Assembly (NCBI RefSeq): GCF_020184175.1
Contig: NC_065531.1
Span: 25,317,213 to 25,381,212, forward strand
Direction: 5' to 3'
DNA from: Aphis gossypii
Taxonomy: Eukaryota > Arthropoda > Insecta > Hemiptera > Aphididae
DNA length: 64,000 bases
The position numbers were made by a program, and so were the translations under genes. Numbering within the stretch: the stretch's first letter is position 1; the number at the start of each line of letters is the position of its first letter. The notes under the pieces are model-generated. The model had not been told where the DNA came from. It searched no databases and saw nothing but the letters and a program-made list of their open reading frames with translations. Of the stretch, positions 13,091 through 26,129 are shown piece by piece.

Positions 13091-14215
13091 AATTTATTGT
13101 ACGTGATTTATCATTTTTTTTTTTTTAACATACGGATTATTTGATATATACTTCAATTATAATATCCACATATAATATGTAAAGGGCGGTTTTTTGGTAA
13201 TGCAAGGAGCCATTGTTTTATATCGACAGTTGTTTTTTTATTAAACACACATTTTCTTAAATTTACTCATACCCTGGCTGGCTACGATATTGAAACTATT
13301 GTTATAATATATAGATACAAACTTAAGTTGTTGCAAAAGTGCATTTAAAAATTCCCTGGCAATATTATGATTATTATTTATTTAAATGATTATTATATAT
13401 TTTAGGTTATAGTTAAAAAATTATTTTAATTATTTTAATTTTTATCTGTATATGCTATGACACATGTAATAATGCACAATTGCACAAAAATCAACATGAA
13501 CTTTTCCAAAAATATTTTTATAGCGATTTTATTAAAGTAAATATAATTAATTTTATGAAATTATATAGAAATAAAAATACGAGTTATGATTTATATATTA
13601 GGTATTAGGGATTTATTAAATTATTATATTGAATAGTTATTAAAGCTTATACCGAGAACTAGGAGATCCCTAATTATAGGTTTAAAAAAGCATACTGGGA
13701 TTCAAATTGCTTATGATCTTTTCTGAACCTTATTTATTCGGACGCAAGTAGTAAGTACCTACTTAGAAGTTAGAGTGTATGTATTATTTCCGTGACTAAA
13801 CCCAAATCCAAAGCGAAAATATAGTGCTCAATTTCATATAACGGGAATAATAAGGCATTTCGAGTAGGTACATTATTGCAATAGATGTATAATATTTAAT
13901 AAATACTCATCACAAATTTTTGTCATCGTACATATAGGTACCTATACTCGTACTGTACGCACATAACAGTATTATATTATGATGACTGTGTACACCGGAT
14001 AAGGTGTATACTCGTATATATTATAATATTGTTGGACATCATATTATACACCTGTACAGTGTATCTATATAATAATATACTCGTACGCGCACGCGTCTTC
14101 GAGCTAATATATTGCAGTGTAATACATCGTCTATAGAAACGAAAAACCCATTATAATAATTATCGGAAAGAATATTATCACACGCGAGCGTATACTGTGT
14201 TAATATTTAAATCGG
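13091..14215. other. AT-rich non-coding stretch
   Basis: No exon or RNA gene recognised. Dense in TAGGTACCTA-like words. Confidence 0.6.
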
Positions 14216-14295
14216 CATTATATGCACTGAGAGAATTTCTGTCTACACGGCTTCAATGTCTTAAGAGATGAGTACTGCAGTAGTGTATTGCGCGT

Positions 14296-14338
14296 GCACA
14301 CGCACACACACACACATACACACACACACACACACACA
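14296..14338. repeat. (CA)n microsatellite
   Basis: About 43 bases of CA with one CATA interruption. It generates the low-complexity ORFs seen on both strands here. Confidence 0.95.
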
Positions 14339-14625
14339 TTTTGTTTGCTTGATTTGTATTCTCTTGTCGGCACACTTATTGCCATCATCATATGCCTACA
14401 CGCGCGTATACACGTGTACGTCTGTACATAGTAAAGCTGAAGGAGACGTTTGTGTTCACTCCGTATAGGTATACGCATACATGCATACACATTATAATGG
14501 TGGAATGCAGTTTTTACTCGTCCGTCTTTCGGCTGGGTTCGTTTTTTTTTTTCACAATTGTATTGTTTGGTGGTTTTTTTCTCCTCCGCGCAAAGCTGTT
14601 CGCATCATAAATTACAACACGGTCG

Positions 14626-15006
14626 ATGGTCGACTGCCGGGGCCAAATTAATAGAGACGTTGTCTTCGAAAAACTGGGTTTTCTGAATAAGGACACATCG
14701 GGTGTGCGTATTTATTTCGGTGATAAGATCCACGAAAGGAATCTCGGTGAAACATTTTATGGGCTCGAAATCCAATTAAATAAGTTTATATACGCAAAGA
14801 GAAGAGAAAAAATGTGTTACTTCCTGCTGTTTATATATATATATATGTGTATGTGTGTGTGTATATATCTATGTATATATGTCTGTCTGTCTGTATGTAT
14901 GTATGTATGTATGTATGTATGTATACCCGTTATATACGCCGTCGCAATATTGACTTTATACGCTGCAGCTCAGTATATTATGCAGCATGCACCTACAGCA
15001 CGCTAG
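14626..15006 (+). CDS. ORF with unique head and microsatellite-encoded tail
   Basis: ATG-initiated frame of 126 codons. Residues 1 to about 63 look like ordinary protein: MVDCRGQINRDVVFEKLGF, then a segment with IYFGDKIHERNLGETFYGLE. The remainder is translated TA/GT and CTGT/GTAT repeat, giving Tyr/Cys/Val/Met strings. Only the head has coding-like composition. It might be an exon that ends before the repeat, although no strong donor is visible, or chance in a GC-raised block. No family recognised. Confidence 0.22.
   Translation: MVDCRGQINRDVVFEKLGFLNKDTSGVRIYFGDKIHERNLGETFYGLEIQLNKFIYAKRREKMCYFLLFIYIYMCMCVCIYLCIYVCLSVCMYVCMYVCIPVIYAVAILTLYAAAQYIMQHAPTAR
14831..14924. repeat. Compound (TA)n(GT)n(CTGT)n(GTAT)n microsatellite
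   Basis: Sequential TA, TG, CTGT and GTAT tetranucleotide tracts, about 94 bases in all. Confidence 0.9.
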
Positions 15007-15170
15007 ATAACTATATAGGTTGTAAGTACACGTGACTTCGATACTTGAGATTTATTGATCGATCCGACGGACGTAATACATGTACGATGAAAGCTTCGAT
15101 AAATATTAATGTGTGTACGGGTAGTTCGTATAACGAAAAATTAATATTTATTAACTTACAGTTTTTTATA

Positions 15171-15192
15171 TGTATATATATATATATATATA
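15171..15192. repeat. (TA)n microsatellite
   Basis: About 22 bases of alternating TA. Confidence 0.9.
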
Positions 15193-15214
15193 CATTACAC
15201 ACGTGAAACACATA

Positions 15215-18200
15215 ACGTAATATATTATATTGAAGTATAATGTACGTTTATACATCCCGTAGTCCTTCGAAACTCGAAAGTCAGCAGAATGCACAGTTGC
15301 ACCGTACTATATTATGGATCATTAAGTACAAACATTAAGACAAATATGACAACGAGAATACGACAATTATAGGTATGCACATGCACTTATACAATTTTAA
15401 AATTATATTTATTTACATGACATTATATTATAAAATATATACTGCATAATACATATTTCAACTCGATTACATTGCACTTTTATCCCTGTGTATCACATGT
15501 GTATTGACTATACTTTATAAGATAAGCCAAATTTTATTATTACAATAATAATTTGAATTAATATAATAATTCATTTTAAAAACGATTATAAAGCACCAAT
15601 TCTTAAAATATACATGCGTAAATAATAGATGTACAAAATCCAATTTTACGGAACCATGTTCCTTTTTGCGTACCCATTTTTTGAATATTATTAAAATTTT
15701 AAAAATTTTAACATGAAATTATTTTCATAGAGTGGCAATTTTATTATTAAATTTTCAATAATTAATAAACATTTAAACATCACTCAATTTATTCAGTACC
15801 TATCATCGTTTTACGAATATTATTAAATATTTAATAATATATTAACTTGTATAGCGAATTGCGATTTATCAACACATTTTTATAGTTTTATTTAATTCGC
15901 TGATAGTTTTATAATTCGTCTTATCTTTTTTCATCAATTAAATAAAAACAATAGAAAAATATATTATGTCTAATATAAAATTAATTAGATAGGTACATAT
16001 ATATATATTATACATGCGAGTACCTATATTTGCAATATTAGTAAAGGAGGTCTAGTATTATGAATCATGGCTTAACAATAGGTTCTTTTTCAGTCAATTG
16101 ACTTTTTGATTCAAGAACTTTAGTTACGAATATCTAGTTACCTTTAATTCTTCTAGGTATTTATTAATTACAAATCACATATGTAAATATAAATTGTTTA
16201 TCGATTTTGATTTGTGTGCATAAACTATGAGTGAAACAATGGTTGTAACTTGTAATTGATATTCAGAATTTATTAAAGCACTTCTAATATGTCTATACTT
16301 TAAATGTTGTATACAAAATTAAACCAACGTATTTAAATTTGAAAGAATAACGATTTTATCCGATTTTTGTATGAAATGTATAAATAAATAAATTTAAGAA
16401 TAATTTAAATACTTTTATTGGTTGTTACAGATCTACTATCAGTATATGTACTAACGATGATGAAATGTATATTTTAGTTATGGTATAATATTGTAATGGT
16501 AAAAAAAAATTTAAGATAAATATAAAATTAATTTTGGCTGACAAAACGTCAATATTATGACCAATGTCTATGTTAGGATTTTTAAGAATAGTGTGATGTG
16601 AAAGATAAAATGTTTAGTGATCATGATCTAGTAAAGTGAAGGACAAAAAGTGTAACTTTTTATAAACTGATTTAATATTTAAATGTTAAAGTCTTTATGA
16701 AGTTTATTATTTTTTAAATACCAAGAAGTGGAGAATTCTTGAATACATTTTCTAAACCTTTTATTTTAATTCTTCACAATTTCGATTTGTAACCATTTAT
16801 GAAAAGTTTGAAACTCCGAGTTCAGTATAATTTAAATGATAACGGGTGAATGGTTATATTCATTTTTTTAATTGAAACTTATTATTGAAAATTAATAGAA
16901 AAGTAAATAGAAAACCATACAAAAGGCTGTTTTTCAAAAACCAGTTTTAAATTTAATTTAACTATGTAGGTTATTATGATATAAAGTATGGTAAAGCAAT
17001 AAATATATTTGGGTCTTAATATGACTAATTTTTCATATTATTTTCAAGTCAGGGAAATTAAAAAATAATATTATTATAGTAGAAACACTAATATTACAAG
17101 ACTTTATTCGCTTGTTATTTTATGTTTATTTAAATATTCAAAAAATGTATTCGCAATGTCTATGAATAATAATTAAAACGATATCATTATTTGTCATAAT
17201 TAACTAATGATTAGTCTTAATTAATAATTCCTAGTAATTCTAATCCGTCCACATTCTTGTACGGTATAAAATTCATAGGTAATTACTAATTTATATAATA
17301 CTTATAACGCGTACGATATTTAAATGGTAATACGAAATCTAGTTTTTATAGAAATAATGAAATTAAATTAAAAATTGTCATAATCGCACTTGTTAGCCAC
17401 TCACAAATTATTACACCATTTGTGTCGTCGACGAGCGACAGTTAAATATATGAATGTTTTGTCGAGTTGATATGTTTATCAATCCCAATAATCTAGAACA
17501 TTATGCGCACCTATAAAGTATAATTTATTTAGTGATGCAAATTAGTAGATCATGATTTTTTTTAATACGATTTCGTATGCGTTCATGAAGTCACGCGTGC
17601 TTAGTATGATACTTATACTGTGTGATGTATACAATAATCATTACATTCATGTAGGATATTAAAAAAAAGTAATACATTCAATCGTTTGAATCAAAACTCT
17701 ATAGATTAACTTTGTTCTTGATAACCTTCTTCACACATTAGGTAATCATCGTGTCAATAATATTCCTCATAAAAATGGAATAATTTGTTTCAAGTACGCA
17801 TAATATAATATTATACACTATACACAAACGAATTTATCGTTTAAATCGATTAATAATTATTATACAATAAATAATTTGTCTTATTAAACATCATACACAT
17901 AACACAATGATTAAAATAATAGAGAAAAGTTGACGTAACCCACCCAGTGTTATTCGTCATAATTCATATTGATTGCGGATGACATTATTGGAACCTGACT
18001 CGGGCAGTCTATACTCTATATTGTATATGGCTAGTGCAATTACCGTTCAAAGAAAAAAAAACGCTAGTGTAGAGTTTTAAAGTTAAAGATTATTCAAGTG
18101 TCATAATTGCCAAAATTCAAGATATATACTATCACTTTTGTACCAATGGGTATCTATAGAGTTGTAATCCAAAAATATATTCTTTATAGTCGACATTTTT

Positions 18201-19180
18201 CTCGTTGTAATTTAATTAGTTCATGGATTTATATATGTACTCTATACTATAAAAATTTATTTTGAAAATCGTTAAAATATACAACACGCTTATTATTTAT
18301 TGTATAGGTATTTAAAATACTTATAATTCGTATATATAATAATTTATATATTATTATATTATATTTTAAAGAAATTGTTAAATTAACATTTTGTTCAAAA
18401 TTCTATTTAATAAATAAATATGTAAACGAATCAGTTAATTTATTTCATATTAAAATAATACTTGTTTTAAAATACGTTAAATTGCATTATGCATATATAT
18501 TTTCACAATCGGAAAACATGCGAAATAATAACTTGATATTGTGTATTTTGTAAAAACATGAAAATCAAAGTGATATTTTGTTGTTAATAGAAATAATATA
18601 AAAATAATTCTTAGAAATTCGTTTGTTTTACTCGATGTATAACTTAGAGTATTTTTACGGCTTTAGTACCATAATAAACTGATAAAATATAATATTAGGT
18701 ATACCTATATTACATTTTTTTAAATCAAATTTTAGTTTGTTTTTATTTTATTATTAAAAATCAATACGCTTAATATATACATAATAATATGCTTGACTAA
18801 TGACTATTGTGTATAATATGTATTTTAGTAAAAATTTATCAAATTATTATTTTGATGCGTACGAATGTTTCATTTTACACAATGATTAAATTTATATGGT
18901 CCTAATATTATACACTTCGCAACTACATTAGAGTTAGTGTAATACAATTATAATTATCTTTTAATACACAGAATTGGTGAAATATTAAAATAACATTGGT
19001 ATAATATACTGTATTCATAGTATTATTATGTTCAACAATTTAATAATTTTTTAGTGCATTTTTTGGAGTTTTTTATTTTTAAAGAAATCCTGGCGATGAT
19101 AATAAAAAATCAAAATATATATCATCGTCTCAAACACGGCGTGACGTATACTATAATATAATATATAGTTGCTTTTATTT
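15215..19180. other. AT-rich desert
   Basis: About 4 kb without a convincing exon, RNA gene or repeat family in either strand. Confidence 0.6.
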
Positions 19181-19185
19181 TTCAG

Positions 19186-19301
19186 ATCGACACGGTGCAG
19201 TGCCGAGATAAGTCAGTATATAATATTATGGTGTATGCAACGAGGGCCGCCGTCTCGCCGAAAGAAAGAGAACGGTAGATCCGTGTTAATTGCGAGTATA
19301 G
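19186..19301 (+). CDS. Candidate exon at the edge of a CpG block
   Basis: Strong acceptor (GCTTTTATTTTTCAG) and a plausible donor, ATAG|GTATAT, bound 116 bases. Two frames are useful. One with a single entry base is open throughout (STRCSAEISQY...). One reading IDTVQCRDKSVYNIMVYATR continues to a stop before the donor. It may be coding, a terminal exon or a non-coding exon. Confidence 0.22.
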
Positions 19302-20335
19302 GTATATAATAAATGTATGAGAAAAAATAAAAAACGAGTTTGGCCCCCCCGAAAATGTACGGTACGCGAGAGTTCGGTGGCTACGGCGGCGGCAGCGGCG
19401 GTGGCGGTGTCGGTGGCGATCCGATAGGGAAATGAGATATTATAATGACGCGCCTGCACGGATTTATATATACGTTACATTATTAATATACGGACTGACA
19501 ATAATGTATCGATATTATTCCCGAGGCCACCCAAACTGGCTACTATTACGCCGATTTCCGAACGGACGGCGACGACGACGGGGGCGTCCGAATCGAATAG
19601 TAATAATAATGATAATAAAAACCATATATATATATATTATATACATATACAGTATACACTCACACAAGTACCGTCCGACAACAATAATAATAATAACAAC
19701 AAGTCCGTCGATTGGTATCTACTGGGCATTAAACACTTGTTCGTAACCTTGTCCGAATGCGCGCCGCTCATTAAAACCGCTTCGTGTATATACCTAATAT
19801 ACAGTATAGGTATAAAGCACCAACTATATTATATACTCACGTGCGAAGAGCTTACCAGATACCGGGTGCTTCGCCGCCGCCTTCCCGTGGCTTCTGTTTT
19901 TGTGGCCCACTTGTATACTCACACTCACTCACAACATCGTATCGTATACATATATATATATATATATATAAATGAAATTATAATATTATATAGTGTACGA
20001 GTGTACGACTCGCCACGCACATACCTTCAGCAAGCAGCACTATATACGCGATGACTATCGACCATCACACGGCGTGAACGACCGCGTCTTATAATTTATA
20101 ATAATATAAATAAGGTCGACCGATAGTAATTAACGTTCTTTTTATAATAAAACGATGTATATAATATTGTAGTCTCTCCCTTAGGTGTCTCTCTCTCGGT
20201 AGGACGGCAAGATTCGGTACACGAGTGTTCGTATATAATATTTTATTAATGTTAACCGAGAAATCTCAGTGCAGACAATTATTGTTTTCTTTTTTTTTTC
20301 GTAGACGTCTACCTTACACGCCACACAGTCTCTCT
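19302..20335. promoter_or_regulatory. CpG-rich block with (TA)n tract, putative promoter
   Basis: GC-rich repeats of GGC/GGT type at 19380-19425 and 19555-19590, and a (TA)n run at 19948-19971. Overlapping low-complexity ORFs at 19432-20054 are rejected as genes. On the minus strand two good donors, CTG|GTAAGC (exon end 19856) and CGCAC|GTGAGT (exon end 19841), suggest a non-coding first exon leaving this block leftwards. Confidence 0.35.
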
Positions 20336-21270
20336 AATAGATAATATTTATTAAATACGATGTAGCTAGGTGGTACCTATACAAATAATATATTATATAT
20401 TTATTATATACCTATGGGCGTTCATACATAAAGCATATAAAACGTATTTGCACATTATACACTCCGCAAGTAAGAGCACGCACGAATTTCGATTTATTTA
20501 ACCACCCATAATGATTTCCTAATTGGTTGTTTTATGATTTTTGAAAAAAAAAAATACAATTTTTCGACGTTCGGTTATAAAATAAATGATAATAAAATGT
20601 CTTTATACAAATGTGAAAAAAACATATAATAACACTTTTTATAAATATACTCGTAGATAAGATTTAATTGATTAATTGAGATGATTCGTATAAATGCATC
20701 ATAGTGGTGACTAGTGAATGGTAATAATTATTATAATGAACACTTATAAAATTATAAAATAAAATATATTATCCAAAAACACTGACACGTAAAAACAGTT
20801 TAGTCAGTTGGACGGCTATGAAACGACTCTGATAATGTTCGTACAAGTGTATAAATGAGAATTTAATGTCCATATACTTTTATTGTATACTGTATAGTGT
20901 ATACATAATTTGCATATTTCTGGACTGCTATAAAACCCACTTTACGATTTATCAACTATCCATAAAGACATCGCATTTAAATGCATCGATTATTATTTTT
21001 GATAATATCGTGAGTTTCGATTTCACGATCATTTTAAACGTGATTTTTTTTTTTAATATTATTAATAACACACCCGTTGATTGACCATATTATATTATAT
21101 TACTACTACAATTACCGCGTTTAATTAATTATCATAATAATGACAATGATAAATATTACCTAATTGAATACGCTTTACCTGCTAAATATCTCGATACTAA
21201 AGACTTCAATTTAGAGCACTGATATGATTTACATTAATTGGCAATCACAACTTAATGGTTTTTTTTTTAG
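20336..21270. other. AT-rich non-coding stretch
   Basis: Nothing recognised apart from an open frame of 72 codons at 20866-21084 with AT-driven composition. Confidence 0.55.
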
Positions 21271-21454
21271 AACTCATGTAATGATAACACTGGTCACTGG
21301 TCATTCGTTAAAATTTGTGAAAAATCGGAAGTTGGTATCGTTTTGCAGTAGCTACTTTCATCTTCTTAAAGAGGTTTACACAGACGATATGCCATTCAAT
21401 CAAATCACTCGCAATAATCATGACGCATCAAGGATCGCTGTTCGCCAATGGAAG
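21271..21454 (+). CDS. Candidate coding exon, 184 bp, unknown
   Basis: A T-run acceptor (GTTTTTTTTTTAG) and donor TGGAAG|GTACGT enclose a fully open frame: one entry base and 61 codons, ending on a codon boundary. The translation is balanced, with VTGHSLKFVKNRKLVSF, then SSYFHLLKEVYTDDMPFNQ and RNNHDASRIAVRQWK. A second possible acceptor, TTTTGCAG at 21348, would trim it to about 106 bases in the same frame. This is among the most protein-like segments in the window. No family recognised. Confidence 0.4.
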
Positions 21455-24390
21455 GTACGTACATTTTTATATAACAAAAAAAATTATAATCCAAGATGAT
21501 TACACAATCGTTGACATAGCTAGGTAGTCTTAAGAATTAGATCGTTATTATGATTATGATTGTAAATGTTATCGCTAACAGCTAATATTTATTTATGATC
21601 GCCACGTGTATATATTATGAGATTTGATATGTTTAAGTATTTATAAATTTTACGATCTACAACATTTAAGCTTTGTAATCCTGTTGCGATATAATTTTTT
21701 TTTTTAACGAGTATCTTTTTTTACGAATTTTAGGGAGACGATTTTGTCATATAAATCTCACTGTTGTAATAATTTTAAAATTATCAACTCTCACCAGGAC
21801 GTCCTCGATGTATATTATAAAAAAAACTTGTGTTAGTTTCATACGATATGAGCAAATATATTTTGGTCTGCATTATTTTTTTTTTTATTTTGTCGTAATT
21901 TTAAAATTATTAATTATAGCATGCTCGTTACTTAGGAAGACTACTATACCTACTTTAGACTTTTAGAAATAGCAATGTATTCCGTTACCGATGTTTTTTA
22001 TTTATCCACACCCGTATGCGTAATATTATTTTAAATTATAATACAATAACGATAATAATAATAATAATGAAGGTATATAGTGAAAGTGATAGCAGTAGCT
22101 CATTTTCGTCTATACGATATTAATTACACTCATTTTGATAGGTAGGTAACCAGTTCAGACCGAATCTGCGATTTTACACACATAATAAATTAGTCTACGG
22201 TACGAGTATTAAAATACGCGGGTGTACCGTATTATTTATGCATGCGATAAATCTGTATGTCTAGCTCACGGTTTTCTAAAGATAATATTATTATTATATA
22301 TTGACCAGTGTTTTGGGTATGGGTAAATCATCGAGACAGCATTGCAGTGTAGAAAAAAAAACAATAAACAAAATTTGACTCGCCTGACCAGAGTATGTAT
22401 ATTATTATACTAGACACAGTTATTCCGTGTATCGTTTTAATATTAATTTTCGGCTATCGCTGACGGGCCGAGTTAATGAATGAAATACCACGTGAAAATA
22501 ATCGTGTACAGAGCGATTTAAACGAACGTTTAAATCGCATGTGATTTTTTTTAATCATGCTCACCTACTCTACCATATGTAGAGGTACATAATAAATTTA
22601 AACCGCGCAGTAGTAGACATATAATATTATACCTACTTATAAATATAATACATACATTATACATTATTTTTGTATGTAAAACTTCACGGGTATATTCATA
22701 TTTTTCGAATCACAAAAATAATATTATTATAAAATTTCATCAGACCATAATGTATAATACATTATTTACTAATAAAAAATTTAAATAACTATCGGCTTGC
22801 CAACTTAAGTGTTGGGCATGCAGGGCCTTAATATTTATTAAGAAGGTTAGGTTAAGGTTACTTGGGAATTCTCCAAATAATATAGATCTGTGACATGAGA
22901 CGTATCAGAGTTTGTTATTTGTTTGTCACAATGTATAAAATACGTACAGACATTAATAGAAAACCACATATAACACGACATAGACCTTTTAGTAAAAAGT
23001 TTACGACTATTTATAAGTTTACAACCACGGAAAAAGACATGAATCATACTAATCATACACTATCTAATTTAATAACGAATTGGACGAACGTAGCAGACGT
23101 ATAAATTAAGCGGAAAATGTAATACAAAACATAGAGATGCGTACACGTATACATATATATCTGTGTGTGTAGTATATATGATGGTAATAAAGTGCTTGGA
23201 CCGAATGTAATAATTATTCTTTCGTTGTTTAATTTTAATATCATACCTTCGCGTACGATTCTCATCTGTAACGAATAACATAATTTTCGTAGAGTCCGTC
23301 GCATTTGCAACCAAACTCTTTCTTTGTTTTTATAACATTGCAATTATGCGTATGCTTATAATATTATAATATATAGTTGATTATTTTATACTTGGTGATT
23401 ACTATAATGTTCCGTCAGACATTTCATTCGCTATTGTAAATTGGTAGAAATAAAACTCGAATTTCCATTGCATAATCATCTTGTTCTTAATATGAGCAAT
23501 ATATTACATATACGTATATATAAGTATTAATAGTATATTATATTCTAAACTTCTAAAGGCATTACTCCATCACTATTAAGTACAATAATTGTTGTATTGT
23601 TACCTGTGGATAAATTAATTTTTACTCAGTTAAACCAAAATATATTTATCATGAATTTGCTTCAACACAAAATATTAAAATTATTTAACGCGATTAATTT
23701 ACATTATCGAAAAAATTGTTTTAAATACTGCATACAATACTAAACGCACTGTTTGCATGTTAGAACATCTAAGCAGTTAAAATTCATCGAAAATCAACAT
23801 ACTAATGCGTTTGTTAAATGTGACCGTTAAAATAATAAAGCAATTAGGTGATTTGTTATATTCGCTTGCCACCTAAAATTTAAACATAAAATTTGGCTAC
23901 GGTCCAACTATAATAATTCTTTAATACCCGAGATATAGGTACCTCCTATATAATATATTTTTAATAAGATTAAATTAAATAAGCGAACACTGCAGCGTAT
24001 CTTTTTATGTTCTCAATAATATTAAAAACATAAATTAAGACAAATTATGTCTACACACTCTGCATAATATAGAGGCACATTAAGATATAAAGTTAGATTC
24101 GTCGTAAAAAAATAAATTGTATAATTTAAAAATTTTACCGAATGAGCTCAGCTTACTAAACTAATGATATACACGTATGCGTACAAACGCATGCTGCAAA
24201 AATATTATATACCTGTCGATTGTTTCATCAGCAGTATTATATTACTATAAAAATATTGTGTGCCTATATACTATAGCTATCTATGCATAATGCATATACT
24301 ATAATAAACATATACATATAGGTATAAACTTTTGAAGTGCAAGAATATGTACTTATACATTTATATAAAATACTCGTGATTTTTTATAAA
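21455..24390. other. AT-rich non-coding stretch with one perfect palindrome
   Basis: Contains the 26-base palindrome listed separately. An ATG ORF of 69 codons lies at 22895-23104 (MRRIRVCYLFVTMYK..., threonine-rich), overlapped by equal-length frames on the other strand. That ORF has no splice or context support and is not called as a gene. Confidence 0.5.
22513..22538. repeat. Perfect 12-base-arm palindrome
   Basis: Arms GCGATTTAAACG and CGTTTAAATCGC are separated by AA. It is the longest CG-containing perfect palindrome I noticed and could be a dimeric protein-binding site or simply chance. Confidence 0.85.
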
Positions 24391-24545
24391 CAGTAAAACA
24401 TTCCTTAACGGATACCTCTAAATAGTGGACACATCCAAATAGCAAAAATTTTTTTGGGACCGGGAATATTTTCACTATCTATAGAAAACTTTCTAAGTAC
24501 GACATGCTTTAAATAACAGGCACTTATGACAACTATAAGATTTTG
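24391..24545 (+). mobile_element. pogo/Tigger-like transposon terminus (fragment)
   Basis: Begins CAGTAAAACATTCCTTAACG and continues with repeated words of the type CGGATACCTCTAAATAG, GTGGACACATCCAAATAG and TTTTTTTGGGACCG. This is the familiar layout of Tigger/pogo-superfamily termini (CAGT..., then CTAAATA..GGACA units and GGTCCC). No matching opposite terminus or transposase fragment is seen nearby, so the copy is truncated or solo. Confidence 0.6.
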
Positions 24546-24879
24546 AAATTTTTACGAGAATAACAATTGTACCTATAATATAAAAAATTATAATGTTTTA
24601 AATAAAAATATTGAAAAATTATTTTTTTAATAAGATAGATAAATTACAGTTTTTTTAATTATTCTAATGTATCAATGATTAAATTGAATCGAAATTACAC
24701 TAATAATAAGATATATATTTAGATACTTTATTTTATCTCAAATATACATAGAGTCGTGATTTATCAAGTATACTTTGAGTAAACAGCAATAATCCACATA
24801 TCCTGCTTATCTACAGCTTGCTGTAGCATAATGAACTGTTCGCATAAACGCATACTTATAAATCACTCCGACTAGCTTC

Positions 24880-25110
24880 CTAGAATGATTCCCCAAGAGA
24901 GCTTACCTCCTTTTTCTTCATCAATAATGCAGTCATTTAAAATCTGATTTTTGAAAATTTATAAATATACTTAATACTAAAAGACCGTATTTTCAAATTC
25001 TTTAATTTTTACTCCTTTAGGAGTATTCTGTAGAGAAGCTAACTTCTGTTTTTCATAAAATAGAAAAAATCTCATTTTCTATTGTTAATTATTTAGTGGA
25101 TAATTTTTCT
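24880..25110 (+). mobile_element. TACAGRGTG-family element, decayed copy
   Basis: TAGAATGATTCCCCAAGAG resembles the family end. It is followed by CTTACCTCCTTTTTCTTC and AAAATCTGATTTTTGAAAAT. The latter block closely matches the copy at 44367-44430. No clear right end is visible. Confidence 0.55.
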
Positions 25111-26005
25111 GAAAATTTAAACGTATCAAAATCTAACTTCGACAAGTATTTGAATTACTTAGTTTTGTATAATTGGGATTATAGATCCATAATAACGAAA
25201 ATAACGTTTTGCGAATTATATTGTAGGTATATTTACTAATAAATGTAAAATAATGTATGCACTAATTCTGTATATTATTTTATAAACTATCCGTGACTAA
25301 TGACGAATATTATACACACATGTACAATGCACTGTAGTGCATACCTACGGGCTACGGTTAAAAAAATGCATCACACGTTGGGATGCTTTAATTGCTGGGT
25401 TAAAGGTTTTATACATATTTACATAGATTTCAATGCAGTTATTAGTAAAACATAAATGTCGGTTCTGATTTTTTAAAACTATTAACAATTTTTGATTTTA
25501 TATTTCACTAATTTAAATTTATAATTTATACACGATTAACAACACAACTAATAATATTAACATTTATAAAACATACAATAAAAGCCTGTTTAACATGGAA
25601 AAATATCTTTAGTACACTCAAAATTTCGGTATTGGTTTTTTAAGACTTACATATTATGTAAATAAGGATTCTGGTGAGGGGGAGATTCCAATATTTTCCA
25701 AGGGTCTCAGAACCGGTTTTTTTTTAGTATATAGTTTCAATCCATCCCCTCTATACGTGAAAATTGCTCACAATCGTCGAAGATAGTAGGTACACAAAAT
25801 ATGATTATAATATCGTATTCACTATGATGTCACTATACATACGCAACTACGTAATTAATACACACATGCATACACACACATGCGTGAATGTGTTATGGCC
25901 GAAATGACTAATTTTAAACTTATTACTTTTTTTTTATCTCAGACCTTATTCCTACATAATATGTACCTATATATATATTATTATCTGTCGCGAACTTATT
26001 TTCAG

Positions 26006-26049
26006 CCATCTAAACGTATACTTAAAACACTGAAATAAATCCATGGTCG
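26006..26049 (+). other. Candidate untranslated exon
   Basis: Acceptor GCGAACTTATTTTCAG and donor GGTCG|GTAAGT bound 44 bases. All three frames have stops, but an ATG (ATGGTCG) sits just before the donor. It could be a 5' untranslated exon carrying a start or a lncRNA exon. It abuts a repeat-like segment, which lowers confidence. Confidence 0.2.
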
Positions 26050-26125
26050 GTAAGTTTTTAGCGGGTTAGAAGGGAGAGGGGGGCTTAATCACTTAAAATA
26101 ATTCCCAAGTTCCGCTACAGTTTTT
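26043..26125 (-). mobile_element. Possible DNA-transposon end, unclassified
   Basis: The minus strand reads CTGTAGCGGAACTTGGGAAT, followed by a C-rich CCCCCCTCTCCCTTCTAACC segment. This layout recalls the CTACGCCAC/CCCCCC termini of some widespread hAT-like elements. It is a single copy in this window, so the assignment is weak. Confidence 0.25.
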
Positions 26126-26129
26126 AACA

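Noticed and set aside
14218..14490. ORFs through the (CA)n/(GT)n repeat
   Set aside because: Open only because dinucleotide repeats lack stops.
22847..23343. Four overlapping ORFs of 69-96 codons on both strands
   Set aside because: Mutually exclusive, no splice signals, no recognisable motifs.
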